From positions 62,001 through 126,000 of the forward strand of contig NZ_FNNQ01000002.1 in NCBI RefSeq assembly GCF_900106775.1: 64,000 nt of DNA, in the 5' to 3' direction. Below the pieces are notes generated by a model. It saw nothing but the letters and a program-made list of their open reading frames with translations. It had not been told where the DNA came from and searched no databases. Made by a program: the position numbers and the translations under genes. Numbering within the stretch: the first letter of the stretch is position 1; every line of letters begins with the position of its first letter. Origin of the DNA: Marininema mesophilum. Lineage in GTDB: Bacteria; Bacillota; Bacilli; Thermoactinomycetales; DSM-45169. This document shows, piece by piece, positions 17,585 through 26,666 of the stretch.

Positions 17585-18874
17585 ATGTCCCAAAAACACG
17601 AGCGTTCAGAAGCCTATTTCCTTGAGGCACAGAAGTATATTCCTGGTGGAGTGAATAGTCCGGTCCGAGCTTTTAAAAATGTAGATCGTTCTCCTATCTA
17701 TATTGAGCGTGGAAAGGGTTCTCGGGTTTATGATGCCGATGGGAATGAATATATCGATTATATTGGTTCCTGGGGTCCACTCATCCTTGGCCATGCCCAT
17801 TCAGCGGTTACCGCAGCAGTACAAGCAACGGCTGAGCGGGGAACTAGCTTTGGACTTCCAACAACAGAAGAGACCGCGATAGCAAAGCTAGTGACGGAGG
17901 TTGTCCCTTCGATCGATGTGGTACGGATGGTGAATTCAGGTACCGAGGCGACGATGAGTGCTCTGCGTTTGGCTCGAGCCTATACGAAGAGAAATAAGAT
18001 TTTAAAGTTTGAAGGCTGCTACCATGGTCACTCGGATAGTTTGTTGATTAAGGCGGGATCAGGTGTTGCTACGTTAGGTCTTCCTGATAGCCCAGGCGTT
18101 CTAGAGAGCACAGGTCAACATACGTTAACAGTTCCTTATAATGACCTAGACAGTGCCCGTGTGGCTTTCCAAAAGTTTGGTCATGATATCGCCGCAGTGA
18201 TCGTCGAGCCAGTGGCAGGTAATATGGGTGTTGTCCCTCCTAACCCCGACTTTCTTGAGGGACTCCGGCGCCTGACTTCTCACTATGGTGGGCTTCTGAT
18301 TTTCGATGAGGTGATGACAGGTTTCCGAGTCGATTATCACTGTGCACAAGGCAAATTTGGCGTAATTCCCGATTTGACCACGTTAGGTAAAGTGATCGGT
18401 GGTGGGCTACCTGTAGGGGCTTACGGTGGAAAACGGGAGATCATGGAGTTGATCGCTCCAGCGGGGCCTGTTTATCAAGCAGGTACCCTCTCAGGTAATC
18501 CGCTTGCGATGGCAGCGGGTCTTGTTACGCTAAACGAACTAGGTAGAGACGGTAACTATGAACTCTTGGAGGAACGAGGAGCTCGTCTTGCAGAGGGAAT
18601 TGCAACGAATGCTGATGAAGCAGGAGTCCCCTATACGATAAATCGAGTGGGATCGATGGTATGTATGTTCTTTACGGATGAGAAGGTAGAAAGCTATGAG
18701 CAAGCGAAGAAAGCGGATACCAAGCTCTTCTCTCGATATTTCAACGAAATGTTGGATCGTGGAATCGTCATTCCCCCTTCTCAATTTGAAGGGATGTTTA
18801 TTTCAACAGCCCATACAGCTGAGGATATTGAGCGGACGATTGAAGGTAATAGAGAAGCATTGCTGGCGCTTTAA
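17585..18874 (+). CDS. hemL: Glutamate-1-semialdehyde 2,1-aminomutase
   Basis: PLP enzyme that converts the HemA product to 5-aminolevulinate. The 429-residue length is normal. The PLP lysine is in TTLGKVIGGGLPVGAYGG, the nucleotide-phosphate stretch SGTEATMSALRLARA and the aspartate in IFDEVMTGFR are present. Last gene of the heme run; a terminator follows at once. Confidence 0.96.
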   Translation: MSQKHERSEAYFLEAQKYIPGGVNSPVRAFKNVDRSPIYIERGKGSRVYDADGNEYIDYIGSWGPLILGHAHSAVTAAVQATAERGTSFGLPTTEETAIAKLVTEVVPSIDVVRMVNSGTEATMSALRLARAYTKRNKILKFEGCYHGHSDSLLIKAGSGVATLGLPDSPGVLESTGQHTLTVPYNDLDSARVAFQKFGHDIAAVIVEPVAGNMGVVPPNPDFLEGLRRLTSHYGGLLIFDEVMTGFRVDYHCAQGKFGVIPDLTTLGKVIGGGLPVGAYGGKREIMELIAPAGPVYQAGTLSGNPLAMAAGLVTLNELGRDGNYELLEERGARLAEGIATNADEAGVPYTINRVGSMVCMFFTDEKVESYEQAKKADTKLFSRYFNEMLDRGIVIPPSQFEGMFISTAHTAEDIERTIEGNREALLAL

Positions 18875-18879
18875 AGCCG

Positions 18880-18919
18880 AAAAAAGGACGGATGGGGAAA
18901 CCTATCCCGTCCTTTTTTT
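18880..18919 (+). terminator. Terminator after hemL
   Basis: A-rich arm, GGACGG stem closing to CCCGTCC, and a run of seven T. It ends the hemAXCDBL transcript. Confidence 0.85.
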
Positions 18920-18989
18920 GCTTGTAACTAAATGACAAGCACCTATGATTAGGATCACTGCATCCTGGACTCGCCCGGGTACTATCCGT

Positions 18990-19165
18990 CCATGCGATGG
19001 CATAAGGTTACAGTACAGTTGTAAACCTATGACTTCCCTCTCACGCCCCCGCCGGCGTGAATCGCACCCCGGATCGGCGGAGGCGAAGGGAGGAACCAGC
19101 GAGGTCACGCCTGCCGGAGGTTTCGGGAAGTTAGGGTTTCTTCGGTACATGAGTCCTAAGGGGGG
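18990..19165 (+). promoter_or_regulatory. Structured GC-rich leader upstream of spoVID
   Basis: The leader contains a bulged hairpin GGTTACA / TGTAAACC and three related arms: TCACGCC (19041-19047), GGCGTGA (19054-19060) and TCACGCC (19105-19111). The middle arm can pair perfectly with either neighbour, so two helices are mutually exclusive. CATAAGGT at 19001 could be part of a weak SigE -10 box. An open frame runs through the region to 18945 but its translation does not look like a protein. It matches no riboswitch class that I recognise. Confidence 0.4.
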
Positions 19166-19172
19166 ATCTTTG

Positions 19173-20465
19173 TTGACGGCGAATTTTAATCAACTCCGGT
19201 TTGACATTCTGGAGAAGGTCCGTCTCCATCCCCAAAAACCGGGGATCGGGACATTGTTAGAATTGGACCTGTATCCAGATGTGGAGATTGAAGATCAGGG
19301 AAGCCATCTCAAAATTGAAGGGTATCTTCGCTTGAATGGCACCTATGTACCTGGGCAGGGATATCTCCTTCCAGAAGAAGGTGAGGAGTCTGCTTCCCAA
19401 GGGGAAGAGTTTGTTTCTGCCCCACCACCAAGGGAAGAGGAGATTGCTTATGTCATTCCGGTAGAGATCACTTTACCAGCAGAACGAGTGGATATTGATC
19501 ATATCGCTTCTGAGATTGAGTCCTTTGATTATAAAGTGCTCTCTCCTTTTGAACTGCATATTGAAGCGATTCTCTCGATTGATGGCCTTCTCAATGAAGA
19601 GAAGGCAGAGGAAAATTCTGAATACGAATTAGTTGATCCCAATAGTGAAGAAGAGCCGCTTTTACCAGCAGAACATGGATCAGAGGAAAGTTCAGAACCG
19701 ATCTTCCTTAGAGAAGAAGAGGCACATGAAGAGCAGTCTATTATGGCGGATGAAGGTCACAGGGCGATCGAGGAGCAAGAGCAGGATATGGTGGCGCGCA
19801 GCCATGAGCCTGAAACGGAAAATTATGATTTTGTCCATGTCGCTCGTTATGATGGCATCCATGGGGTGTTAAGCCGCGACCCTTCAGACACCGATGGGAA
19901 CGAAGACCCGGCAGAAAGTAAATTCCAAACGAATGAAATAAAGAGCTCAGAATCGCCCCAGTTCTCAACTGAAGAATCGGAGACGGAAGCTTTTTCAGAG
20001 AATCAAGAAGAAAAGCCTCAACTATTTACTAGAGATCGAGAAGGATGGAATGAATCCAATAGCTATCTGCGTCAACCCCATATCGGAGAATTTGATTTTC
20101 AGGAGCTTGGAGAGGATGAGCGGAGAAAGCTTGGTATCGAGCACTTGTCTGATCTAGCTCATGAAGAAGAGCCGATAGCAGCAAGAGGTGGCGAAGAAAA
20201 CCAATTAAGCGAAGAATCCGAGCCAGTTGCTGAAGCCATCCAGAAGAGTGAAGAGTCAAGTAGTGGATTAGACTGGGCTCGTTGGATACTACAGGAGGAA
20301 AAAGAGGAGTTTGTAAAGGTGCGGATGGTGATTGTACAGAAAGAAGACTCCTTGGATACGCTTGCTGAACGATATGAAGTACCAGTCAATAAGATCCTTC
20401 ACCTTAATCACTTAGAGAGCAACGTACTAGAACAAGGGCAAGTTGTGTATATCCCCAGGGATTAA
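19173..20465 (+). CDS. spoVID: Stage VI sporulation protein D (spore coat morphogenesis, LysM)
   Basis: SpoVID links the spore coat to the forespore surface by binding SafA and SpoIVA. The 430-residue protein has a conserved N-terminal beta-rich region (FDILEKVRLHPQKPG), a long very acidic low-complexity middle rich in Glu and Ser, and a C-terminal LysM domain (VKVRMVIVQKEDSLDTLAE to GQVVYIP). The frame is open back to 18945, but TTG 19173, seven bases after AAGGGGGG, begins the conserved part and is taken as the start. ysxE follows, as in B. subtilis. Confidence 0.88.
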   Translation: MTANFNQLRFDILEKVRLHPQKPGIGTLLELDLYPDVEIEDQGSHLKIEGYLRLNGTYVPGQGYLLPEEGEESASQGEEFVSAPPPREEEIAYVIPVEITLPAERVDIDHIASEIESFDYKVLSPFELHIEAILSIDGLLNEEKAEENSEYELVDPNSEEEPLLPAEHGSEESSEPIFLREEEAHEEQSIMADEGHRAIEEQEQDMVARSHEPETENYDFVHVARYDGIHGVLSRDPSDTDGNEDPAESKFQTNEIKSSESPQFSTEESETEAFSENQEEKPQLFTRDREGWNESNSYLRQPHIGEFDFQELGEDERRKLGIEHLSDLAHEEEPIAARGGEENQLSEESEPVAEAIQKSEESSSGLDWARWILQEEKEEFVKVRMVIVQKEDSLDTLAERYEVPVNKILHLNHLESNVLEQGQVVYIPRD

Positions 20466-20499
20466 GATGTAGAGGTCGGAGATGAAAGGAGATGATACG

Positions 20500-21606
20500 A
20501 TGAAGTTAGATCCTACTATCGATGGTCCAGCTCTACCAGAGGTTTTTGATCGGTATGGATGGGCTCCAAATCGGGTTCGTCATACCCTTGGAGTGCTCCA
20601 GGTTCGAACAGAGGAAGGAGAATTTTCACTTAAAAAAACAGAAGCTCCTGTGTCAAAGCTTCGCCTTCTTAATCGTGTGAGCGAAGCTTTGACAGAAGAG
20701 GGGTATGAACACCTCCTTCCCTTTGTAAAAACAAAGGCGGGGGAAGCATTCGCTGAGATGGAGCAGGGAAACTGGTACGCATATCCTTGGTATGGGGAGC
20801 CTTTGAAAACAGGGGAGCAGATCTCTGCTACTGAGCTGATTAGCCAACTGGCCCGTTTTCATCGAATGAGTCATTCCCTCGTGAAGGATGAACCTTTAGA
20901 GGCGGATTTATCTCTATCTAGCCAGTGTGAGCGTTGGACGAAGTGGCGTAGCTATCTGCCTGAATGGCGAGGAATCGCAGATGAGCGTGAATTTACATCC
21001 CCTTTTGATCGTACTTTTAAAGAAAATTATGATCTTCTAGATAAGTCATTTCAGTTTTCTCTACAAGGAATGGAGAAGATCGCTGCTATCAGTGGCGGAG
21101 AAACCCCTCGACGAACATTGACTCATCGGCGTCTCCACCCTCAAAACCTATTAGTTGGGGAGGAAGGGTGGCGCTTGATTGATTGGGATGATTCCGCAGT
21201 GGATAATCCTGTCGCAGATATTGCTACTTATCTTCGCCGCTTCCTTGAAGTGGAGGAGAGGGAAGTGGTCGATCCTGCTACTCTTCTTGAGGCATACGAC
21301 AAAGAGTGGACCTTGTCAGGGCGGGAGAAGAAGGTGCTAGCTTTAACCCTTGCGTGTCCAGAAAGACCCCTTCGCTTACTTCACACCTATTATCAGAAGC
21401 CACGTAATTTCGAGGAATCTGTGGCTGTACGCCGCTTAGAGGAGGAAATAGATCGTTTGCAGGTGTTTCAAGATTGGATTCGTTCTGAGTGGAAGCCAAC
21501 TAAGCCTCGGCAGGCGGGAGGAAAGAGAGCTGAAAAAACAGGCACACGCTCCACTAAGAGCAAGGGGACTCGCCGCCGCCCCAAAGCAAAGAAACAAAAA
21601 ACTTAA
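20500..21606 (+). CDS. ysxE: YsxE-type spore coat kinase-like protein
   Basis: A 368-residue member of the CotS/YsxE group, distantly related to aminoglycoside phosphotransferases, lying next to spoVID as in B. subtilis. The catalytic loop reads THRRLHPQNLL where active relatives have HxDxxxxN, so the catalytic aspartate is replaced by arginine; the metal-binding aspartate region LIDWDDSAVDNP is kept. It is therefore probably not an active kinase. The C-terminus is a Lys/Arg-rich tail of about 35 residues. ATG 20500 follows AAAGGAGATG; the ATG at 20482 lies before that site. Confidence 0.85.
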   Translation: MKLDPTIDGPALPEVFDRYGWAPNRVRHTLGVLQVRTEEGEFSLKKTEAPVSKLRLLNRVSEALTEEGYEHLLPFVKTKAGEAFAEMEQGNWYAYPWYGEPLKTGEQISATELISQLARFHRMSHSLVKDEPLEADLSLSSQCERWTKWRSYLPEWRGIADEREFTSPFDRTFKENYDLLDKSFQFSLQGMEKIAAISGGETPRRTLTHRRLHPQNLLVGEEGWRLIDWDDSAVDNPVADIATYLRRFLEVEEREVVDPATLLEAYDKEWTLSGREKKVLALTLACPERPLRLLHTYYQKPRNFEESVAVRRLEEEIDRLQVFQDWIRSEWKPTKPRQAGGKRAEKTGTRSTKSKGTRRRPKAKKQKT

Positions 21607-21613
21607 TTAGACA

Positions 21614-21644
21614 AACGCCGGTGCTAGCCGGTGTTTTTATTTTT
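21614..21644. terminator. Terminator between ysxE and a convergent small gene
   Basis: CGCCGG / CCGGTG stem with a T-run on the plus strand; in the other direction it follows the stop of the small reverse gene at 21637. Confidence 0.65.
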
Positions 21645-21729
21645 TACGATAACCCCCTAACCATGTTCCGATGGCTTTTATTGGGAGATAAAGGGCAGCG
21701 GAGAAACATAACGCGCGTAGCCATTCCAT
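21637..21729 (-). CDS. 30-residue hydrophobic peptide of unknown function
   Basis: On the reverse strand, AAAGGGGA is followed 7-8 bases later by ATG 21729 and a 30-codon frame, MEWLRALCFSAALYLPIKAI then GTWLGGYRKK. It has one hydrophobic segment and a positive tail, as in single-pass membrane peptides. A terminator follows directly. It is too short for ordinary gene finding. I do not recognise the family. Confidence 0.5.
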   Translation of the reverse strand: MEWLRALCFSAALYLPIKAIGTWLGGYRKK

Positions 21730-21969
21730 TCAAATGTCCCCTTTATTAAGGATTCAGTATTTGCTCATACGCAACATATTTGCTATTGATCAAATTGTAT
21801 GTGTAAGTGATAGGTCTTGTGTAAGCAAATGCCTGAAAATAATCCATAAAAAAATGGGTGTATTGAACAACTGTGATAATAAAAAAGAGAAAAGGGGTAG
21901 ACAAGTCGAAGATTAAGGAGCAAAATATACGAGAGAGATTGCGCGGAACGTAAGGAGGTCGTTAGAATC

Positions 21970-22125
21970 ATGGTGAGATCGACGGCGAGAAGTATGTATC
22001 GTGGACTACTGATTATTTTTATCCTCAGTTTCCTACTTTTGAGCACTGTGCTATTGTTGGCTTTCTTGGCTGATCCACAACTGATGTGGGATAGTGTGCA
22101 ACAGGCTTTTGGAATGATCCGCTAA
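21970..22125 (+). CDS. 51-residue single-pass membrane protein of unknown function
   Basis: ATG 21970 stands behind GTAAGGAGGTCG, a near-perfect ribosome site. The product has a basic N-terminus (MVRSTARSMYRG), one strong transmembrane segment (LLIIFILSFLLLSTVLLLAF) and a short polar tail. Topology would be N-in. It lies alone between ysxE and the valS leader, in a strongly sporulation-linked area. No family recognised. Confidence 0.65.
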   Translation: MVRSTARSMYRGLLIIFILSFLLLSTVLLLAFLADPQLMWDSVQQAFGMIR

Positions 22126-22196
22126 TCAAACCATAACCAGCAGTGAACTACTTTATATTCTTCTTATCTAGCGCGCTTGCCAATATTCAATCAGTT

Positions 22197-22225
22197 AGGC
22201 GAACCTATAGGGGTTCGCCTTTTTT
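22197..22225 (+). terminator. Terminator upstream of the valS leader
   Basis: AGGCGAACC / GGTTCGCCT stem, short loop and six T. Confidence 0.85.
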
Positions 22226-22236
22226 GTGAACAAGAT

Positions 22237-22263
22237 TTGACTCTTGGGGTTTTGCAGTATAAA
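22237..22263 (+). promoter_or_regulatory. valS: Candidate valS promoter
   Basis: TTGACT (22237-22242) and TATAAA (22258-22263), spacer 15 bases, shorter than usual. It lies just ahead of the T-box RNA. Confidence 0.4.
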
Positions 22264-22287
22264 ATGGGAACACAATTGATTGTCAAG

Positions 22288-22525
22288 CGATGATAGGAAG
22301 AGTAGACAGGTTTCGGTTTGTTTAGAGAGAAGCTTCTTGGCTGAAAGAGCTTTCTTACCGATCTGTTGAAGGTCCTCCTTGAGCTTTTTGCCTGAAGAGT
22401 TAGTAAGGTAGAACGCGTCCCGGCGTTATTGGGAATCCAAGAGCATCGATTTGCCCTTACGGGCGCGATGAATAAAGGTGGTACCGCGGAAGCCCATCCG
22501 TCCTTTGGATGAAAGGCTTTTTTTG
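22288..22525 (+). promoter_or_regulatory. T-box leader of valS
   Basis: The T-box core AAGGTGGTACCGCG lies at 22475-22488, followed by the terminator hairpin (AAGCC to GGCTT plus a T-run, to 22525). Upstream is a long Stem I region with GAAGAGTAGA at its 5' side. Known: uncharged tRNA pairs with the specifier codon and the T-box, forming the antiterminator and switching the gene on. A valine specifier is expected from the downstream gene; I could not assign it securely (GTA occurs at 22403 and 22408). Confidence 0.93.
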
Positions 22526-22558
22526 TTTTTTTATGGAAGATGATAAAGGAGGAGCACT

Positions 22559-25222
22559 ATGGCTGATAAACAAAAAGAAGGACTGCCCACTTCTTATGAT
22601 CCAAAGCAGTCCGAAGAAAAATGGTATCCATATTGGTTAGAGGGAGAATTTTTCCGTGCAGGTAAAGATCCCGGGAAAGAACCTTTTACCATCGTGATCC
22701 CCCCTCCTAATGTGACAGGAAATCTCCATATTGGTCACGCTTTGAACGGTACCTTGCAGGATATTATGATACGGAGTAAGCGGATGCAGGGTTTTGACAC
22801 CTTGTGGTTACCAGGGATGGACCACGCAGGGATTGCTACCCAGTCTCGAGTGGAAGCGCGTCTCCGGGAGGATGGGATTAGTCGTCACGATCTTGGTCGG
22901 GAGAAGTTTCTTAACCAGGTATGGGAATGGAAAGAGAACTATGCTGATGTTATTCGTGAACAATGGCGGAAGATCGGTTTATCCCTTGACTATTCTCGGG
23001 AACGTTTCACGATGGATAAAGGTTTATCCCAGGCGGTTCGTGAAACCTTTGTGCGCTTGTATAAAAAAGGGCTAATCTATCGTGGTAAGTATATTATCAA
23101 CTGGGATCCAGCTGCACGAACAGCGCTGTCTGATATTGAAGTGATCCATAAAGAGGTGCAAGGAAAACTATATCATATGGAGTATCCTCTGACGGCTGGA
23201 GGCGGAAAAATCCGCATCGCCACGACTCGTCCAGAGACGATGATGGGGGATACTGGGGTAGCGGTTCATCCTGATGATGAACGGTATCAAGATCTCATCG
23301 GTAAAACCGTCACCTTGCCTGTAGTGGGTAGAGAGATCCCTATCGTAGCAGATGACCATGTAGATCCTACATTTGGTAGCGGAGCTGTAAAAATTACTCC
23401 AGCCCATGACCCCAATGACTTTGAAATAGGTGGACGTCACGATTTGCCCCAAGTATTGGTCATGGATGAGTCAGGCACGATGAATGAAGAAGCAGGGATC
23501 TATCAGGGGATGGACCGTTTTGAGTGCCGTAAACAACTGGTGAAGGATCTTCAGGAAGCCGGAATCCTAGTAGAGATTGAAGATCATGTTCACTCGGTTG
23601 GGCACAGTGAACGCTCAGGTGCAGTTGTAGAGCCTTATCTTTCGACCCAATGGTTTGTAGCGATGAAACCTTTAGCGGAGGCAGCGATTAAACAGACGCG
23701 CTCCGGTGAAGGGGCTCGCTTTGTACCTGATCGTTTTGAAAAGACCTATCTTCATTGGATCGAAAATATTCGTGATTGGTGTATTTCCCGTCAACTTTGG
23801 TGGGGGCATCGCATTCCCGCTTGGACATGTGAACAGTGTCAAGAGATCGTAGTGGCAGCAGAAGATCCCACTACCTGTCCTTCCTGTGATGGGCACCATC
23901 TAGTTCAGGATGAGGATGTGCTCGATACATGGTTTAGCTCTGCATTATGGCCCTTCTCTACTCTTGGCTGGCCAGCTGATACCGAGGATCTAAAACGGTA
24001 CTTCCCAACTAGCGTGTTAGTAACAGGTTACGATATTATCTACTTCTGGGTTGCTCGCATGATCTTTACAGCCTTGGAGTTTACAGGAGAGAAACCCTTT
24101 AAAGACGTACTCATCACTGGATTAATCCGGGATGCTGAAGGACGTAAAATGTCAAAATCCCTTGGCAATGGTGTCGATCCAATGGAGGTAATCGATAAAT
24201 ACGGCTCAGATGCAATGCGTTTTATGCTCTCTACGGGTTATACCCCTGGTAACGACCAACGTTTCCGCTGGGAACGGGTAGAGTCTGCACGAAACTTTGC
24301 CAATAAAATCTGGAATGCTTCTCGGTTTGCCCTTATGCATTTAGAGGACGTACCGACTCAAGAGCTCCAGTTTTCTTTAACGGATAATTTCTCCACGGCG
24401 GATCGGTGGATTCTTCATCGTCTCAATGAAACCGTGGGGAGTGTGACACGTAGCTTAGACCGGTATGATTTTGGAGATGCGGGACAAACCCTGTACCAAT
24501 TCATCTGGAATGAACTGTGTGATTGGTATATCGAATTTGCCAAGCTTCCGCTCTATGGAGAAGATGAAGTAGCGAAAGGGACGACACGTAGAGTGCTCGC
24601 TTATGTTTTGGATCAGTCCATGCGATTATTGCACCCCTATATGCCATTTATCACAGAAGAGATTTGGCAACAGCTCCCCAGTGTAGGAGAGAGCATCACC
24701 GTTGCGAAATGGCCAGAGGTGAATGAGGCATTTGTGGCGAAGGAAGCAATGCAAGGGATGGAAGTACTGATTGCAACGATCCGTGCTGTTCGCAATATCC
24801 GTGCAGAAATGGAAGTCCCTCCGAAAAAAGAAATCGAACTTCTCATTCGGGCGGAGGAAGCAACCCTCAAAGCCTTTACCAATAATGAACCTGCTATCCG
24901 TCGTCTGTGTGGAGTAGGTAGTCTATCCGTAAATAACGATTTAGAGCGACCTGCAAGAGCGATGACCGCAATTGTCTCAGGTGCGGAGATCTTCCTCCCC
25001 TTAGAGGGGTTGATCGATATTGAGCAGACGATTGCTCGCCTGGTTGCTGAGAAGAAGAAATTGGATCAAGAAGTGACACGGGTAGAAAAGAAGCTGGCTA
25101 ATCAAGGATTTATCGCAAAGGCACCTGCCCATGTGATCGAGGAAGAGAAGAGTAAAGGGGACGATTACCGCGAAAAGCGGGCCAAAGTAGAGAATCGTCT
25201 CAAGGAGCTGCAAGGGAGTTAA
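22559..25222 (+). CDS. valS: Valyl-tRNA synthetase
   Basis: Charges tRNA-Val. The class I protein has 887 residues, with the HIGH motif in PPPNVTGNLHIGHAL, the KMSKS motif in GRKMSKSLGNG (near residue 530), the editing domain between them (TTRPETMMGDTGVAVHP), and a C-terminal coiled-coil arm (IARLVAEKKKLDQEVTRVEK). It is controlled by the T-box just upstream. ATG 22559 follows AAAGGAGGAG. Confidence 0.97.
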   Translation: MADKQKEGLPTSYDPKQSEEKWYPYWLEGEFFRAGKDPGKEPFTIVIPPPNVTGNLHIGHALNGTLQDIMIRSKRMQGFDTLWLPGMDHAGIATQSRVEARLREDGISRHDLGREKFLNQVWEWKENYADVIREQWRKIGLSLDYSRERFTMDKGLSQAVRETFVRLYKKGLIYRGKYIINWDPAARTALSDIEVIHKEVQGKLYHMEYPLTAGGGKIRIATTRPETMMGDTGVAVHPDDERYQDLIGKTVTLPVVGREIPIVADDHVDPTFGSGAVKITPAHDPNDFEIGGRHDLPQVLVMDESGTMNEEAGIYQGMDRFECRKQLVKDLQEAGILVEIEDHVHSVGHSERSGAVVEPYLSTQWFVAMKPLAEAAIKQTRSGEGARFVPDRFEKTYLHWIENIRDWCISRQLWWGHRIPAWTCEQCQEIVVAAEDPTTCPSCDGHHLVQDEDVLDTWFSSALWPFSTLGWPADTEDLKRYFPTSVLVTGYDIIYFWVARMIFTALEFTGEKPFKDVLITGLIRDAEGRKMSKSLGNGVDPMEVIDKYGSDAMRFMLSTGYTPGNDQRFRWERVESARNFANKIWNASRFALMHLEDVPTQELQFSLTDNFSTADRWILHRLNETVGSVTRSLDRYDFGDAGQTLYQFIWNELCDWYIEFAKLPLYGEDEVAKGTTRRVLAYVLDQSMRLLHPYMPFITEEIWQQLPSVGESITVAKWPEVNEAFVAKEAMQGMEVLIATIRAVRNIRAEMEVPPKKEIELLIRAEEATLKAFTNNEPAIRRLCGVGSLSVNNDLERPARAMTAIVSGAEIFLPLEGLIDIEQTIARLVAEKKKLDQEVTRVEKKLANQGFIAKAPAHVIEEEKSKGDDYREKRAKVENRLKELQGS

Positions 25223-25232
25223 AAGATACAAG

Positions 25233-25262
25233 GGACGGGCTATAAGCCCGTCCCCCCTTTTG
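25233..25262 (+). terminator. Terminator after valS
   Basis: GGGACGGGC / GCCCGTCCC stem and a CCCTTTT tail. Confidence 0.75.
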
Positions 25263-25319
25263 ACTAATATGATAAGATGGTGGATGTGAATGGTCTGTAG
25301 TGGAGAAAGGGACGAAAGT

Positions 25320-26642
25320 ATGGCTGAATCGTTACATTTAAAAACGGCAGAAGACGTCTTCCAATGGATGAAACAAGGTTGTACCCAAGGAGTCCATCCA
25401 GGACTTGAGCGGATGGAGTGGATGTGTAAACGCCTAGGTCATCCAGAGCGTCGATTAAAAACCATTCATATTGCTGGAACCAATGGTAAAGGATCTACCT
25501 CGGCTATGGTCGCTTCAATACTAAAGGAAGCTGGTTACCCGACGGGCATGTTTACTTCTCCGTATCTCCAGCATTGGAGTGAGCGGATCACCATGGATGG
25601 AGAGCCCATTCCGGAAAGTGAGTTTGTTCGTTGGGCTACGGAAGTGATTACGCTAACGGAGGAACGAGCAGGACAAGGCAAAGATCGAGTGACCGAATTT
25701 GAGTTTTGGACGCTCCTCGCTCTCCTATACTTTGCTCGTGAAGCCGTGCCCTGGTTTGTCGTCTGGGAAACCGGTCTTGGCGGTCGTCTCGATTCTACGA
25801 ATGTAGTGATTCCACTAATATCTGTGATCACCAACGTAGGACATGACCACCAAGGATTCCTCGGAGAGACTCTTTTAGAAATCGCTAGGGAGAAGGCAGG
25901 AATTATCAAACCTGGCGTTCCAGTGATATGTTCTTCTGAAGATGAAAGCGTTCTGGCAGTTATAGAGGAGCAGGCAAAGGAAAAACGGAGCCGCTTCTAC
26001 CGACTCGAACAGGATTTTAGGGCAATCCCGCGCCCTCGTGAAAGAGAAGACGGGGAGTCGATTCATTTTGAAGGACCCTACCGACAACTAAACAATCTTT
26101 TTATCCCCTTGGTCGGGGAACATCAGGTGAAAAATGGAGCGACAGCTCTGATGGTGTGTGAGGTATTGCGTCAATTTTATGCCACCGTGATGGAGGAAGA
26201 GGAAGTGCGTGCAGGGTTAGCTCGTGCAGTATGGCCCGGTCGTTTAGAAACCATCGCCGTACAACCTCGAATTCTCCTTGATGGTGCCCATAATCGGGAA
26301 GGGGCCCGGGCACTTGCCAAGGCACTTGCATCCTATAAGTATGAAAAGTTGCATCTTTTGTTAGGGGTAGGGATAGACAAGGAGGCAGAGGAAATTTTAG
26401 TTCCCTTGTTGCCCTTTGTAGATACGATGATTGTGTCACAGAGCGACGATCCTCGGTCTCTACCAGCTGAGTCCTTAGTGGACATGGTGAGATCAATCCA
26501 TCCTGAGGTGGAGCTACGTCTCATAGAGGATCCTGTAAAAGGGGTCTCCCTTCTGCGGGAGGAAGCGGATAAACAGGATATGATTGTTGTAGCAGGTAGC
26601 CTGTTTTTGGTCGCGGAAGTTCGGCGCGGATTAACAACGTGA
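25320..26642 (+). CDS. folC: Folylpolyglutamate synthase / dihydrofolate synthase
   Basis: Adds glutamate to folates, and in most bacteria also makes dihydrofolate. About 440 residues. The P-loop IAGTNGKGSTSAMVAS, the motif TSPYLQHWSERI and the Mur-ligase C-terminal stretch LLDGAHNREGARAL are present. ATG 25320 matches the usual N-terminus; ATG 25290 would add ten residues. It follows valS as in B. subtilis. Confidence 0.93.
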   Translation: MAESLHLKTAEDVFQWMKQGCTQGVHPGLERMEWMCKRLGHPERRLKTIHIAGTNGKGSTSAMVASILKEAGYPTGMFTSPYLQHWSERITMDGEPIPESEFVRWATEVITLTEERAGQGKDRVTEFEFWTLLALLYFAREAVPWFVVWETGLGGRLDSTNVVIPLISVITNVGHDHQGFLGETLLEIAREKAGIIKPGVPVICSSEDESVLAVIEEQAKEKRSRFYRLEQDFRAIPRPREREDGESIHFEGPYRQLNNLFIPLVGEHQVKNGATALMVCEVLRQFYATVMEEEEVRAGLARAVWPGRLETIAVQPRILLDGAHNREGARALAKALASYKYEKLHLLLGVGIDKEAEEILVPLLPFVDTMIVSQSDDPRSLPAESLVDMVRSIHPEVELRLIEDPVKGVSLLREEADKQDMIVVAGSLFLVAEVRRGLTT

Positions 26643-26666
26643 AATGGATAAAGGTAGGTGTGTGGG

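Noticed and set aside
19041..19130. Cobalamin or c-di-AMP riboswitch upstream of spoVID
   Set aside because: Fragments such as GGGAGGAACCAGC look suggestive, but the conserved cores of those classes are missing.
18945..19172. N-terminal extension of SpoVID from ATG 18945
   Set aside because: The translation is arginine- and proline-rich, unlike a conserved domain, and the ribosome site is at 19158 before TTG 19173.
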